Shown here: piece after piece, positions 34,746 through 43,379 of the stretch
How positions within the stretch are numbered: position 1 is the first letter of the stretch
Layout of the letters: each line of letters starts with the position of its first letter
From: Ruminococcus flavefaciens AE3010
GTDB taxonomy: Bacteria > Bacillota > Clostridia > Oscillospirales > Ruminococcaceae
NCBI RefSeq assembly: GCF_000526795.1
Contig: NZ_JAGT01000001.1
Span: 2,206,001-2,270,000, forward strand
Length of the DNA: 64,000 nucleotides
Direction of reading: 5' to 3'
The notes under the pieces: model-generated
Databases searched by the model: none
Told to the model about the DNA's origin: nothing
Seen by the model: only the letters and a program-made list of their open reading frames with translations
Program-made: the position numbers and the translations under genes

Positions 34746-35018
34746 ATGGGAAATGAGATCTATTTTGACAGCGTATTGGGGGGCTATGTCAAAAAGGACG
34801 TCATTGCAAAGATCGACGCCTATAACAAGCTTATAAACAAGATCGACGGAATGATGATCTCCGACGCGTCTATCAACGCAGAGCTGCTGAAAATAAGGCA
34901 CATGCCGCTGAGAAAGGCAAAGGTCCTTTTCCTGCCTGCGTCGGGCTTTTCAGTCAGTCAGACGAACAGCTTTATCGATGACCTCGAAAGAGAAATAGCA
35001 GATAAAGTAATGCTTTAA
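34746..35018 (+). CDS. small DivIVA-like protein 2 (paralogue of the previous)
   Basis: The 90-residue protein starts with ATG and has AAAGGAG upstream. It carries the same two blocks as its neighbour (about 12-30 and 70-88), with the middle differing. Identity is moderate by eye, so the duplication is not recent. No transmembrane segment is present. It may bind its paralogue, because both have amphipathic repeats. It precedes a membrane-protein gene by three bases, so the three are translationally linked. Confidence 0.72.
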   Translation: MGNEIYFDSVLGGYVKKDVIAKIDAYNKLINKIDGMMISDASINAELLKIRHMPLRKAKVLFLPASGFSVSQTNSFIDDLEREIADKVML

Positions 35019-35021
35019 GGC

Positions 35022-35801
35022 ATGGCTGTACTGTATAGTGTCTGTACACTGAGCTTCGGAGAACGGTTCAGGGAAATAATAGAGGATTACGGCTTGATAG
35101 CCCTTGCTGCTGTGCCGAGCCTGGTGCTCCTCGGAATACTTCTGGGCACATTCATAAAGCTTCTCGTAAACGACCCGAAAGGCTCACTGGGAGCTCTGTT
35201 TCTTGTGCTTGGAGTCATTGCCGCTCTGGTGGTGCCTGCATTTATCATTGATCCCAAATTATGGGGGAATATGATCATGCTCGCCATTATCAGCGTCCCT
35301 GTCATATATTTTGCGGTAAAGCAGCCGAAAAGAATGCTCAGGATAGTGCTCATAGTTCCTATCTGCATATGCCTGCTCGCTGCCATAGGCTTTATTTTCA
35401 GCCCTGTTATAGCTCTTGCTGCGGCTGTCAACGGCATTATGCTGCTTATAACGCTTTCGTCGTTTTTCAGTCTCAGAAAGATAATAAGGCTTGAAAAAAC
35501 AGGTCTGCGCACCGAGGGCAGGTTCCTGCGGTGGCAGTTATACGGCAGGAGCGCTCAGGCTATATTCGGCTATACGACTGAGGACGGAGCATACCATGAG
35601 GAAGCTGTCTGCGATTTTGCGGCGGCTTCACGAAAAATGAAAAAACAGTCCCTTACTCTTCTCTATGACAGAGAGGACACAAGCACTGTATATGTACAAA
35701 AATATTCTCTTATAGGCTGTATCTCTTATTTCTGCATATTCCTCGCTCTGTCGGCGGGAATACTGATATTTACGATATATTTGCTTATTATATTAAGATA
35801 A
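35022..35801 (+). CDS. membrane protein of unknown function, DUF3592-like
   Basis: The 259-residue protein has five or six hydrophobic segments (about 24-46, 60-80, 85-102, 110-145 and 232-255). Between them (about 165-215) lies a soluble beta-rich loop with LRTEGRFLRWQLYGRSAQAIFGYTTEDGAYHEEAV that resembles the DUF3592 module of clostridial membrane proteins. The ribosome site is weak, so translation may depend on coupling to the upstream gene three bases away. No catalytic motif is visible. Its place in the cluster points to envelope or polysaccharide work, without direct evidence. Confidence 0.68.
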   Translation: MAVLYSVCTLSFGERFREIIEDYGLIALAAVPSLVLLGILLGTFIKLLVNDPKGSLGALFLVLGVIAALVVPAFIIDPKLWGNMIMLAIISVPVIYFAVKQPKRMLRIVLIVPICICLLAAIGFIFSPVIALAAAVNGIMLLITLSSFFSLRKIIRLEKTGLRTEGRFLRWQLYGRSAQAIFGYTTEDGAYHEEAVCDFAAASRKMKKQSLTLLYDREDTSTVYVQKYSLIGCISYFCIFLALSAGILIFTIYLLIILR

Positions 35802-35813
35802 CCGGGAGCGATC

Positions 35814-36965
35814 ATGAAGATAACCTTCGACGCTGTACCTATTTGCAGCGACAAAATGTCGGGTATAGGCTGGTGTGAGCTTGGACAGACTCAGGCTCTC
35901 GCAAAGCTCTTCCCCCATAACCAATACGAATACAGCTTCTTTACAAGCGGCGACAATGAGCGCGTAAAGCGGGTGAAGCAGTTCGCAGGCAAGGATATAA
36001 AGCTGAACACATCGGGCTTTTCGGGCTTTGTATACAGAGCCGTCAGCAATTTCCTGCCAATACCCTACTCCTTCTTTTTCGGCAGGAAGTCCGATATCAC
36101 CCACTTTTTCAACTACATCGTCCCGCCCTTTGTCCACGGCAGAAAGGTGGTCACAGTCCACGACATGGTATATAAGACCTTTCCCGAGACTGTCCGCGGA
36201 AGAACGAGATATATGCTGGATACAGGTCTGAAACGCTCCATGAAGCGCGCAGACCTTATCGTTACGGACTCGGAATTTTCCAAGTCCGAGATAATCAAAT
36301 ACTTTCCCAAGTGGGAGAGCAAGATAAGGGTAGTCCCCTGCGGAGTTGACCTTGAACGCTTCCGCCCGTGCACCGAGCCACAGCGTATACCCGAGGTGAA
36401 AAAGTCCCTTGAAATAGAGGGGGAATACTTCCTCTACGTGGGAACTATCGAGCCCCGCAAAAATCTGGAGCGCCTTATGACGGCTTATGCGGCTTTTGCA
36501 AAAAAAGCAGGCGAAAACGCTCCCAAGCTTGTGCTTGCCGGGGGCAAGGGCTGGCTTGACAAGGGCATATACAGCCGCGTTGAGAAGCTGGGCATGGAAA
36601 AGAATATCATCTTCACAAAATACGTCCCCTCTGAGGATATGAATCCGCTTATGTGCGGTGCTCTGGCATTCGTGTTCCCGTCAATATACGAGGGCTTTGG
36701 CATGCCGCCCCTTGAAGCTATGGCATGCGGAGTACCCGTGCTCACATCGGGAGAGGCTTCCCTCCCCGAGGTAACGGGCGACTGCGCCGTAATATGCGAC
36801 GCCTACGACGTAAAAAGTATAGCACAGGGGCTTTACAGGCTCTACAGCGACGAGAAGCTCCGCAAAGAGCTGAGCCGCAGAGGACTTGAAAGAGCGCAGG
36901 GCTTCACTTGGGAGCGCTCCGCAAAAATGCTCATGGACGTATACAGGGAGCTGAAACATGAATAA
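35814..36965 (+). CDS. GT4-type glycosyltransferase
   Basis: The 383-residue GT-B protein starts MKITFDAVPICSDKMSGIGW. The C-domain begins EYFLYVGTIEPRKNLERLM (about 203-221), and the donor motif is FPSIYEGFGMPPLEAMACGVPV with E-x7-E. The whole profile is the mannosyl/rhamnosyl transferase type of family 4 (WbdA/MtfB-like C-domain), which fits the GDP-mannose-based pathway nearby. Its stop is overlapped by eight bases by the next GT4 gene. A transfer of GDP-linked sugar is inference from the neighbours. Confidence 0.88.
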   Translation: MKITFDAVPICSDKMSGIGWCELGQTQALAKLFPHNQYEYSFFTSGDNERVKRVKQFAGKDIKLNTSGFSGFVYRAVSNFLPIPYSFFFGRKSDITHFFNYIVPPFVHGRKVVTVHDMVYKTFPETVRGRTRYMLDTGLKRSMKRADLIVTDSEFSKSEIIKYFPKWESKIRVVPCGVDLERFRPCTEPQRIPEVKKSLEIEGEYFLYVGTIEPRKNLERLMTAYAAFAKKAGENAPKLVLAGGKGWLDKGIYSRVEKLGMEKNIIFTKYVPSEDMNPLMCGALAFVFPSIYEGFGMPPLEAMACGVPVLTSGEASLPEVTGDCAVICDAYDVKSIAQGLYRLYSDEKLRKELSRRGLERAQGFTWERSAKMLMDVYRELKHE

Positions 36966-38079
36966 AAAACTGAAGATACTGGAAGTAAACAAGGCTTACT
37001 TCCCACATATAGGCGGCATTGAGACCGTTATCAGACAGTACTCCGAGGAGCTGGGCAGGCTTGACGGCGTTGACGTCAAGGTACTGGTCTGCCGCGACGG
37101 AAAGGGCAGAACTATACACGAGAAGATGTGCGGCGTTGATATAACCCGTGCAGGAAGCTTCGGAACCTATTTCAAATGCCCCATATCTGTCTCATTCTTC
37201 CGATATATGCGCAAAATGGCTAAAAAAGCCGACATCGTCCATATCCATGTACCCTTTCCCCTTGCGGACGCAGCTCTTATGCTGTCGGGCTTCAAGGGTA
37301 AGGTAGTGGTGTCATGGCACAGCGACATCGTAAAACAGAAGAAGCTCATGCTCTTTTACAAGCCTTTCATGCGCTATCTGCTGAAAAGGGCTGACGTTAT
37401 ACTGACAGCCACTGAGGGACATGTAAAGAATTCCCTTTATCTCCCTGAATTTGCGGAGAAGTGCAGAGTGCTGCCCTACGGCATTATCCCCGAGGAGTAC
37501 CTCGCTGTGGAGCGCCGCCCCGTGCTGACGGAAAGAGCTCACGACAAGAACAGCGTGAAGGTGTTCTTTACAGGCAGACTTGTCTATTACAAGGGCGTTG
37601 ACGTGCTGCTGAAAGCCTTTACCAAGGTGAAGAACTGCGAGCTTTTCATTGCTGGTACAGGCGATCTTGCGGACAAGCTCAAAAGCTACACCGATATTCA
37701 CGGCATGAAGGATAAAGTCCATTTTCTTGGATTTCTACCCGACGAGGAGCTGAGACAGGCTTACGCCGACTGTGATATATTCGTGCTACCGTCAGTCGCT
37801 CCAAGTGAAGCCTTCGGCATAGTACAGCTTGAAGCTATGGTCTACGGAAAGCCCGTAATAAATACAGCTCTCCCCTCGGGAGTGCCCTATGTAAGTCTCC
37901 ACGAAAAGACAGGACTTACTGTGCCGCCCTCGTCGCCAAAGGCTCTCGCCAAGGCGATAACTCTTCTTGCAGAGGATAAGGAGCTCCGCGAAAAATACGG
38001 CAGAGCCGCCGCAGAGCGAGTGCAGAGAGACTTCAACGAGAAGAAGATACTGGGCGACCTTTACGATATACTGAAATAA
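36958..38079 (+). CDS. GT4-type glycosyltransferase
   Basis: The 373-residue protein opens MNKKLKILEVNKAYFPHIGG, with the acceptor-domain IGGIE loop. The C-domain (VKVFFTGRLVYYKGVDVLLKAF) and the motif LPSVAPSEAFGIVQLEAMVYG carry the E-x7-E donor site (SEAFGIVQLE). It belongs with GT4 mannosyl/rhamnosyl transferases and may act in sequence with the previous gene. It overlaps that gene by eight bases and precedes the Rmd-like reductase by 20 bases. Specificity is undetermined. Confidence 0.88.
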   Translation: MNKKLKILEVNKAYFPHIGGIETVIRQYSEELGRLDGVDVKVLVCRDGKGRTIHEKMCGVDITRAGSFGTYFKCPISVSFFRYMRKMAKKADIVHIHVPFPLADAALMLSGFKGKVVVSWHSDIVKQKKLMLFYKPFMRYLLKRADVILTATEGHVKNSLYLPEFAEKCRVLPYGIIPEEYLAVERRPVLTERAHDKNSVKVFFTGRLVYYKGVDVLLKAFTKVKNCELFIAGTGDLADKLKSYTDIHGMKDKVHFLGFLPDEELRQAYADCDIFVLPSVAPSEAFGIVQLEAMVYGKPVINTALPSGVPYVSLHEKTGLTVPPSSPKALAKAITLLAEDKELREKYGRAAAERVQRDFNEKKILGDLYDILK

Positions 38080-38099
38080 CTGCTAAGGGAGGCAGACAT

Positions 38100-39068
38100 T
38101 TGAAAGCATTGATAATCGGTGCGGCAGGCTTCGTGGGAGGATATCTTATCCGCGAGCTCAGCGCCGCAGGCTGGGAGGTACACGCTACTTGTCTGCCTAA
38201 CGAGAAAATAAGCGAGGACTGTCCCGCACATACTCTTGACATCATGCAAAAGGCGGATATATCAGCGCTTCTTGATGAAGTGACACCAGATATCGTCTAT
38301 CACCTTGCCGCACAGAGCTCGGTATCCGTATCATGGAAAAAGCCTCAGCTCACTGCGGAGATAAACGTGGTGGGGACTATAAACGTGCTGGAAGCCCTCC
38401 GTGAAGCCAAAAAGCAGGACATACGCACAGTGCTTATCGGCTCGGGTGAGGAATACGGCTATATACGTCAGGGAGCCTGTCCACTCTGCGAGTCGGAGCC
38501 GCTGAATCCCGGCAATATCTACGCCGCCACAAAGGCTTGTCAGGGTATGCTTGGCGAGATATACGCACGCGCCTACAAAATGGATATCATCATGGTCAGA
38601 GCGTTCAACCACTCGGGACCCAAACAGAGCAATATCTTCGTTATCTCGGATTTCTGCCGTCAGATAGCGGAGATCGAAAAGGGAATAAAGGAGCCCGTCA
38701 TCAGCGTGGGGAATCTCTCCGCAAAGCGCGATTTCACCGACGTCCGCGACGTTGTAAGAGCCTACAGGCTTCTGGGTGAAAAGGGAAAGAGCGGCACTGT
38801 CTACAACGTGGGCAGAGGAAGAGCCGTTACCATACAGTTCATACTCGATACTGCCCTGTCCTTTGCAAAGTGCGATATAGAGGTCAGACAGGACCCCGCC
38901 CGCATGAGAGCTTCGGATATACCGCTGATAGAGCCCGATGTATCGCGTATACTTGCGGATACGGGCTGGTCTGCGGAGATAACCATGGAACAGACCGTGG
39001 AGGATACCCTCAATTACTGGAGAAAAAAGCTCATGTCCTGCGGCACGTCCCTCGGAAAAGAACAGTAA
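38100..39068 (+). CDS. NAD(P)-dependent sugar-nucleotide reductase, probably GDP-4-keto-6-deoxymannose reductase
   Basis: Translation starts at TTG 38100, seven bases after GGGAGG, giving 322 residues. The SDR nucleotide-binding motif is GAAGFVGGYLIREL (7-20). The active site has YAATKACQ (about 141-148) with a Ser-Gly pair at SGEEYG. The segments GPKQSNIFVISDFC and RDFTDVRDVVRAY resemble Rmd. In this cluster the substrate would be the Gmd product, giving GDP-D-rhamnose. Alternatives are GDP-fucose synthase, which would show extra motifs not found here, or a UDP-sugar epimerase. The start codon is confirmed only by its ribosome site. Confidence 0.8.
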   Translation: MKALIIGAAGFVGGYLIRELSAAGWEVHATCLPNEKISEDCPAHTLDIMQKADISALLDEVTPDIVYHLAAQSSVSVSWKKPQLTAEINVVGTINVLEALREAKKQDIRTVLIGSGEEYGYIRQGACPLCESEPLNPGNIYAATKACQGMLGEIYARAYKMDIIMVRAFNHSGPKQSNIFVISDFCRQIAEIEKGIKEPVISVGNLSAKRDFTDVRDVVRAYRLLGEKGKSGTVYNVGRGRAVTIQFILDTALSFAKCDIEVRQDPARMRASDIPLIEPDVSRILADTGWSAEITMEQTVEDTLNYWRKKLMSCGTSLGKEQ

Positions 39069-39091
39069 AGAAAGAGAACAAAGGATAGGAA

Positions 39092-39436
39092 GTGAACAAA
39101 TTGTCCGATTTAAAGCTTACAAATGAGAAAATGCGTACCTTTACGGGTCATGAAAAGGTGGGAAAGCTCAAGGCTGCCGAAAAGCTTACGGAGTTCGGTG
39201 AAAGACAGAATAACGCCAACGAGATGCTTGCTGCAAATGTCAACGACCTTATCAAAAGGGTATGCGCTCTGGAGGATAAACAGCTGCAAAATGAAGATAT
39301 AATGCGCAAAATAGCAAACGAGCTTAGCGCCTTCAAAAAGGAGCTTGACCGCATACGCCTTGCGGAAAAGCTGAACTCAGGCGCTATAGAGCGTCTTGAC
39401 CGCGCTGTAAAGCTTGCCGAGGGCGACGGAAAATGA
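39092..39436 (+). CDS. small coiled-coil protein of unknown function
   Basis: The frame starts with GTG 39092 after AGGATAGGA and encodes 114 residues without a signal peptide. The whole length is helical and rich in E, K, N and L, with heptads from about 45 to 100 (NVNDLIKRVCALEDKQLQNED, FKKELDRIRLAEKLNS). A predicted coiled coil of this size could link polysaccharide enzymes or the membrane. It is the last gene of the second polysaccharide cluster. No named family is recognised. Confidence 0.7.
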   Translation: MNKLSDLKLTNEKMRTFTGHEKVGKLKAAEKLTEFGERQNNANEMLAANVNDLIKRVCALEDKQLQNEDIMRKIANELSAFKKELDRIRLAEKLNSGAIERLDRAVKLAEGDGK

Positions 39437-39491
39437 CATTTTCTATATGTCATCATTCCCAATCGGTTATGCAGTTTTTTTCGTCAAACTC

Positions 39492-39520
39492 TTGACAATG
39501 GGGTCATTTTGTTATATTAT
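39492..39520 (+). promoter_or_regulatory. promoter of the ATP synthase operon
   Basis: TTGACA (39492-39497) and TATTAT (39515-39520), 17-base spacer, about 160 bases before the atpB start. Confidence 0.82.
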
Positions 39521-39603
39521 ATAAGAGTGTGGAAAGGATATACCACCGCTGCTTGAAAAAAGTCCGTCGGACCGTATATCTGTACCCTATCAAGACTCAA
39601 TCA

Positions 39604-39642
39604 ACGGAGATTTGTGTAATTGCAGTCTCCGTTTTATTATTT
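39604..39642 (+). other. hairpin in the atp leader (possible attenuator)
   Basis: ACGGAGA (39604-39610) pairs with TCTCCGT (39626-39632) and is followed by TTTATTATTT. It sits between the promoter and atpB, so it may cut transcription in the leader. No competing antiterminator stem was identified. Confidence 0.5.
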
Positions 39643-39677
39643 ACGGCACATTTGCCATGGTGAAAGAAGGTGTTTTC

Positions 39678-40337
39678 ATGGACAATATTATGGAGGATCT
39701 GGAATCCAAGACCGCGTTTACCATACCCATACTCGGCGGTATACCTGTTGCGGATTCATGTGTTGTCACATGGATAATAATGGGAGCGATAGTCCTGCTG
39801 TCCATAATCCTGACCCACAAGCTGAAAAAGGTACCCACAGGCTCACAGTGCGTGCTTGAGGGCGTTATAGACTGGCTGGACGATTTCTTTACGGGTATTC
39901 TCGGGCATAAGGGCAAAAAGTACCTGCCCTTCCTTGAAACGCTCATAATCTACATAGCCTTTGCCAACCTGATAGGTCTGTTCGGCTTCGTTCCGCCCAC
40001 AAAGGACGTAAACGTCACGGCAGCTCTGGCAGGTATCGCAATAATCGCTGTCCAGCTCTCATTCGTCATAGAAAAGGGTCCGCTGAAATGGCTCAAGAGC
40101 CTGCTGAACCCTATAAATCTGCTGGACCTCGTCACACGTCCCCTGTCGCTGTGTATGCGACTTTTCGGTAACGTACTGGGTGCATACGTTGTTATGGAGC
40201 TGGTAAAGAAGGGCATATGTGCCATAGGCGTGCCCGTTATCGCAAGTGCTTACTTCGACATTTTCGACGGACTGCTCCAGGCTTACGTTTTCGTATTCCT
40301 TACTTCTCTTTACATGGCTGAAGCCATTGAGGATTAA
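39678..40337 (+). CDS. atpB: F0F1 ATP synthase subunit a
   Basis: The ATG at 39678 with AAGAAGGTG close upstream gives 219 residues. An in-frame ATG at 39657 is an alternative. Five hydrophobic segments (about 32-50, 85-105, 112-130, 155-175, 190-210). The essential Arg is in RPLSLCMRLFGNVLGAYVVM, and the C-terminal GLLQAYVFVFLTSLYMAEA matches the helix that faces the c-ring. It forms the proton half-channels. It is the first gene of atpB-E-E-F-HA-G-D-C; atpI is absent. Confidence 0.96.
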   Translation: MDNIMEDLESKTAFTIPILGGIPVADSCVVTWIIMGAIVLLSIILTHKLKKVPTGSQCVLEGVIDWLDDFFTGILGHKGKKYLPFLETLIIYIAFANLIGLFGFVPPTKDVNVTAALAGIAIIAVQLSFVIEKGPLKWLKSLLNPINLLDLVTRPLSLCMRLFGNVLGAYVVMELVKKGICAIGVPVIASAYFDIFDGLLQAYVFVFLTSLYMAEAIED

Positions 40338-40362
40338 AAATAACTTCACGGAGGTATAATTT

Positions 40363-40581
40363 ATGGGACTTATCGCAATAGGCGCTGCTATCGCCGTTTT
40401 AACAGGTGCAGGCGCAGGTGTTGGTATAGGAATCGCAACAGCCAAGGCTACAGAATCAATCGCTCGTCAGCCCGAGGCTAAGGGCGATATCAGAACAGCG
40501 CTCCTGCTGGGCTGTGCTCTTGCAGAGGCTACCGCTATCTACGGATTCGTTATCGCTATCATGATAATCGGTAAAGCATAA
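40363..40581 (+). CDS. atpE: F0F1 ATP synthase subunit c, copy 1
   Basis: The 72-residue protein has two membrane helices around a polar loop (ARQPEAKGD). The carboxylate is the Glu in ALAEATAIYGF. At the Gln and Ser positions that bind Na+ in Ilyobacter-type c subunits this protein has Ile (GVGIGI) and Ala (EAT), so a proton-coupled ring is more likely. A GGAGG site precedes the ATG. The following gene (40606-40824) encodes the same 72 residues. Confidence 0.96.
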   Translation: MGLIAIGAAIAVLTGAGAGVGIGIATAKATESIARQPEAKGDIRTALLLGCALAEATAIYGFVIAIMIIGKA

Positions 40582-40605
40582 GTATATATATGGAGGTATA
40601 TTGAA

Positions 40606-40824
40606 ATGGGACTTATCGCAATAGGCGCTGCTATCGCCGTTCTTACAGGCGCAGGTGCAGGTGTTGGTATAGGAATCGCAACAGCTAAGGCTACAGAATC
40701 AATCGCTCGTCAGCCCGAGGCTAAGGGCGACATCAGAACGGCTCTCCTGCTGGGCTGTGCTCTCGCAGAAGCTACCGCTATCTACGGCTTTGTTATTGCT
40801 ATCATGATCATAGGCAAAGCCTGA
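40606..40824 (+). CDS. atpE: F0F1 ATP synthase subunit c, copy 2 (identical protein)
   Basis: The 72-residue product is identical to copy 1, although about 18 nucleotide positions differ, all of them silent apart from TAA versus TGA. It has its own GGAGG site. Keeping two silent-diverged copies suggests that both are translated, perhaps to meet the high number of c subunits per complex. Alternatively one copy is a recent duplication under gene conversion, but the silent differences argue against a very recent event. Confidence 0.96.
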   Translation: MGLIAIGAAIAVLTGAGAGVGIGIATAKATESIARQPEAKGDIRTALLLGCALAEATAIYGFVIAIMIIGKA

Positions 40825-40852
40825 GAGCAATCTGACCTAAGGAGGGCACATA

Positions 40853-41341
40853 ATGCTTAAATTTGAATTCTGGAGTATTTTCGAGGCAGTTGCAAACGTA
40901 CTGATACTGTTTGTGCTGCTGAGGATCTTCCTTTTCAAACCCATCAATAAGATGAAGGCAGAGCGCACACGCACTATACAGGATAATTTAGACTCTGCCG
41001 AGAAAGCAAAAACAGAGGCTGAGGAGCTCCGTCAGCAGTATGAGGACTCTATCAGCGAAGCCAAGGAAAAGGCAAATCAGATCATTATGAAGGCGCATGA
41101 GGACGCTGAATCAGAGCGCTCCGCCATTATCAAGAAGTCTCAGGAGGAGGCAGAAAAGATAGTTGCCGACGCCGACAAGACCATAGAAAACGAGAGAAAG
41201 CGCGTTCTCCGTCAGGCACAGTCCGAGATCGCAGACCTTGCTATCGAAGCAGCCTCCAAGATCATCGGCGAAAATGTGGATGACGAAAAGAACCGCCGTC
41301 TCGTAGATCAGTTCCTTTCCGATGAGGAGGGCAAGAAATGA
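40853..41341 (+). CDS. atpF: F0F1 ATP synthase subunit b
   Basis: The 162-residue protein has an N-terminal membrane helix (about 5-30), then a long charged helix with typical b-subunit composition ([24 protein letters not shown]..., E- and K-rich) to the end. Length is normal (155-170). Two copies form the peripheral stalk that holds the F1 head through delta. Its stop overlaps the start of the fused delta-alpha frame as ATGA. Confidence 0.95.
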   Translation: MLKFEFWSIFEAVANVLILFVLLRIFLFKPINKMKAERTRTIQDNLDSAEKAKTEAEELRQQYEDSISEAKEKANQIIMKAHEDAESERSAIIKKSQEEAEKIVADADKTIENERKRVLRQAQSEIADLAIEAASKIIGENVDDEKNRRLVDQFLSDEEGKK

Positions 41342-43365
41342 GAGACACAGACAGAGACCTCCTGAAAGAGCTGGTGCGTCTGGACGTTTCCCAGACTGAC
41401 TGCTCCGAAACAAGAAAGGTGCTGGAGACCTGCGAGGACGTTGGGGATACTCTGGCAAATCCCCTTGTTACCTACGACGAAAAGCGCGGCATCATCAGCA
41501 AGCTTTTCCCCGAATCCATGAACAAGTTCATGCTCAGCGCTATCCGCAGCGGTGCTGTTGAGCATATCGGCGAGATACTCGATGAATACGAGGAGCTTCT
41601 CCTCGACAAGCAGGGCAGCATAAAGGCTGTAGTCCGCTATGTCACTCCCCTTACGGAGTCTCAGCAGGCTGACCTCCGCAAATTCATCATGGAGAAATTC
41701 GTCAAGGAGGACGTTGACATAGAGTACAAGCACGACCCCGATATCATCGGCGGCTTCATACTCAATGCAGGCGACCTTGAATACGATAAGAGCTACCGCA
41801 CAAGTCTCCGCCTTATGAAGGACACTCTCCAGACCAAGGCAGCAGAGTATGTGGACGCTCCCTCCGCTGTAAAGAGCAAGAACAGCGATATCATATCCGT
41901 ACTCAAAACCGAGGTGCGCGACTTCGACGTGAAGTCAGGTGCTACGGAAACAGGCTTCGTTACACGTCTCGGCGACGGTATCGCACGAGTTTACGGCATG
42001 AATTCCGTAATGTACGGCGAGCTTGTTGAATTTGAGACAGGTATCAGAGGTATCGTTCAGAACCTTGAAGAAAAGTCCATAGGTGTAGTTCTTCTCGGCG
42101 ACGACCACGGTCTCACCGAGGGCTCATCAGTTATCAGAACTGGCAAGCGAGCAGGTATCGGCGTGAGCGACGAGCTTCTCGGACGAGTAGTTGACGCCCT
42201 CGGCTCGCCTATCGACGGTCTGGGACAGATAAAGGCTGAGGACTACTTCCCCATAGAGCGCGAAGCCCCGGGCGTTATCGAGCGTAAGCCCGTAAGCACG
42301 CCTTTGCAGACAGGTATCCTCGCTATCGACTCCATGTTCCCTATCGGACGAGGTCAGCGTGAGCTCATTATCGGCGACAGACAGACAGGCAAGACCTCTA
42401 TCGCCGTTGATACCATTATCAACCAGAAGGGACAGGACGTTATCTGTATCTATGTTGCCATAGGTCAGAAGTCCTCTACCGTTGCACAGATAGTTAATAC
42501 ACTGAAAAAGTACGGCGCTATGGATTACTCCGTAGTCGTTTCGGCTTCTGCCAGCGACCCTGCGCCTTTCCAGTATATATCACCTTATTCGGGCACGGCT
42601 ATCGCTGAGTACTTCATGTCCAAGGGCAAGGACGTACTCATAGTATACGACGACCTTTCAAAGCACGCCGTTGCATACAGAGCCATGTCACTTCTGCTCC
42701 ACCGTCCTCCAGGACGTGAAGCATACCCCGGCGACGTATTCTATCTCCATTCGAGACTTCTCGAGCGCTCCAGCCGTCTTGACGACGAGCACGGCGGCGG
42801 CTCGCTTACAGCTCTCCCGATCATCGAGACTCTGGCAGGCGATATCTCAGCTTATATCCCGACCAACGTAATATCTATTACCGACGGTCAGATATTCCTC
42901 GAGAGCGAGCTTTTCAACTCGGGACTGCGCCCTGCGGTAAACTACGGACTCTCCGTATCCCGTGTAGGCGGCGCGGCTCAGACAAAGGCTATGAAAAAGG
43001 CTTCCGGAAATCTCCGTATCGACCTTGCTCAGTTCAAGGAAATGGAGATATTCACCCAGTTCTCCTCAGAGCTCGACCAGTCCACCACAGAGCTGCTCAA
43101 TCACGGACGTATGCTCACAGAGCTGCTGAAGCAGCCCCTTTACAATCCCCTGCCCCACTATGAGCAGGTAATACTCCTCTATGCGGCTCAGCATGACTTC
43201 TTCAAGGGTATCCCTCTTAAAGAGCTGAGAGAGTACCGCACAGACCTCATGACATATATCAGAAGCTACGGACAGGATATAATCTCCGAGATCGAGGAGA
43301 AGAAGGTCCTCACCGACGATCTCGCAGAGCGTATCGAAAGAATACTCACAGCTTTTGAAGAATAA
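41338..43365 (+). CDS. atpHA: F0F1 ATP synthase delta-alpha subunit fusion
   Basis: One uninterrupted 675-residue frame carries both subunits. Residues 1-165 match delta: the pattern [20 protein letters not shown] (about 39-58), [20 protein letters not shown], and the late [28 protein letters not shown] (about 133-160). The usual N-terminal helix with YAxAL is missing, making delta about eight residues short. A linker of about 17 residues ([18 protein letters not shown]) follows. Residues 183-675 are a full alpha subunit: [25 protein letters not shown]-loop GDRQTGKT (346-353), and [22 protein letters not shown] (456-477). No stop or separate alpha start is visible; GTG at 41851 is the only nearby weak internal start. 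In the normal complex there are three alpha and one delta, so a fusion raises a stoichiometry problem. Confidence 0.93.
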   Translation: MRDTDRDLLKELVRLDVSQTDCSETRKVLETCEDVGDTLANPLVTYDEKRGIISKLFPESMNKFMLSAIRSGAVEHIGEILDEYEELLLDKQGSIKAVVRYVTPLTESQQADLRKFIMEKFVKEDVDIEYKHDPDIIGGFILNAGDLEYDKSYRTSLRLMKDTLQTKAAEYVDAPSAVKSKNSDIISVLKTEVRDFDVKSGATETGFVTRLGDGIARVYGMNSVMYGELVEFETGIRGIVQNLEEKSIGVVLLGDDHGLTEGSSVIRTGKRAGIGVSDELLGRVVDALGSPIDGLGQIKAEDYFPIEREAPGVIERKPVSTPLQTGILAIDSMFPIGRGQRELIIGDRQTGKTSIAVDTIINQKGQDVICIYVAIGQKSSTVAQIVNTLKKYGAMDYSVVVSASASDPAPFQYISPYSGTAIAEYFMSKGKDVLIVYDDLSKHAVAYRAMSLLLHRPPGREAYPGDVFYLHSRLLERSSRLDDEHGGGSLTALPIIETLAGDISAYIPTNVISITDGQIFLESELFNSGLRPAVNYGLSVSRVGGAAQTKAMKKASGNLRIDLAQFKEMEIFTQFSSELDQSTTELLNHGRMLTELLKQPLYNPLPHYEQVILLYAAQHDFFKGIPLKELREYRTDLMTYIRSYGQDIISEIEEKKVLTDDLAERIERILTAFEE

Positions 43366-43379
43366 GGCGGTGAAATGCT

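Noticed and set aside
40381..40824. Na+-dependent ATP synthase
   Set aside because: The c subunit lacks the Gln and Ser of the Na+ site (Ile and Ala instead), so proton coupling is more likely.
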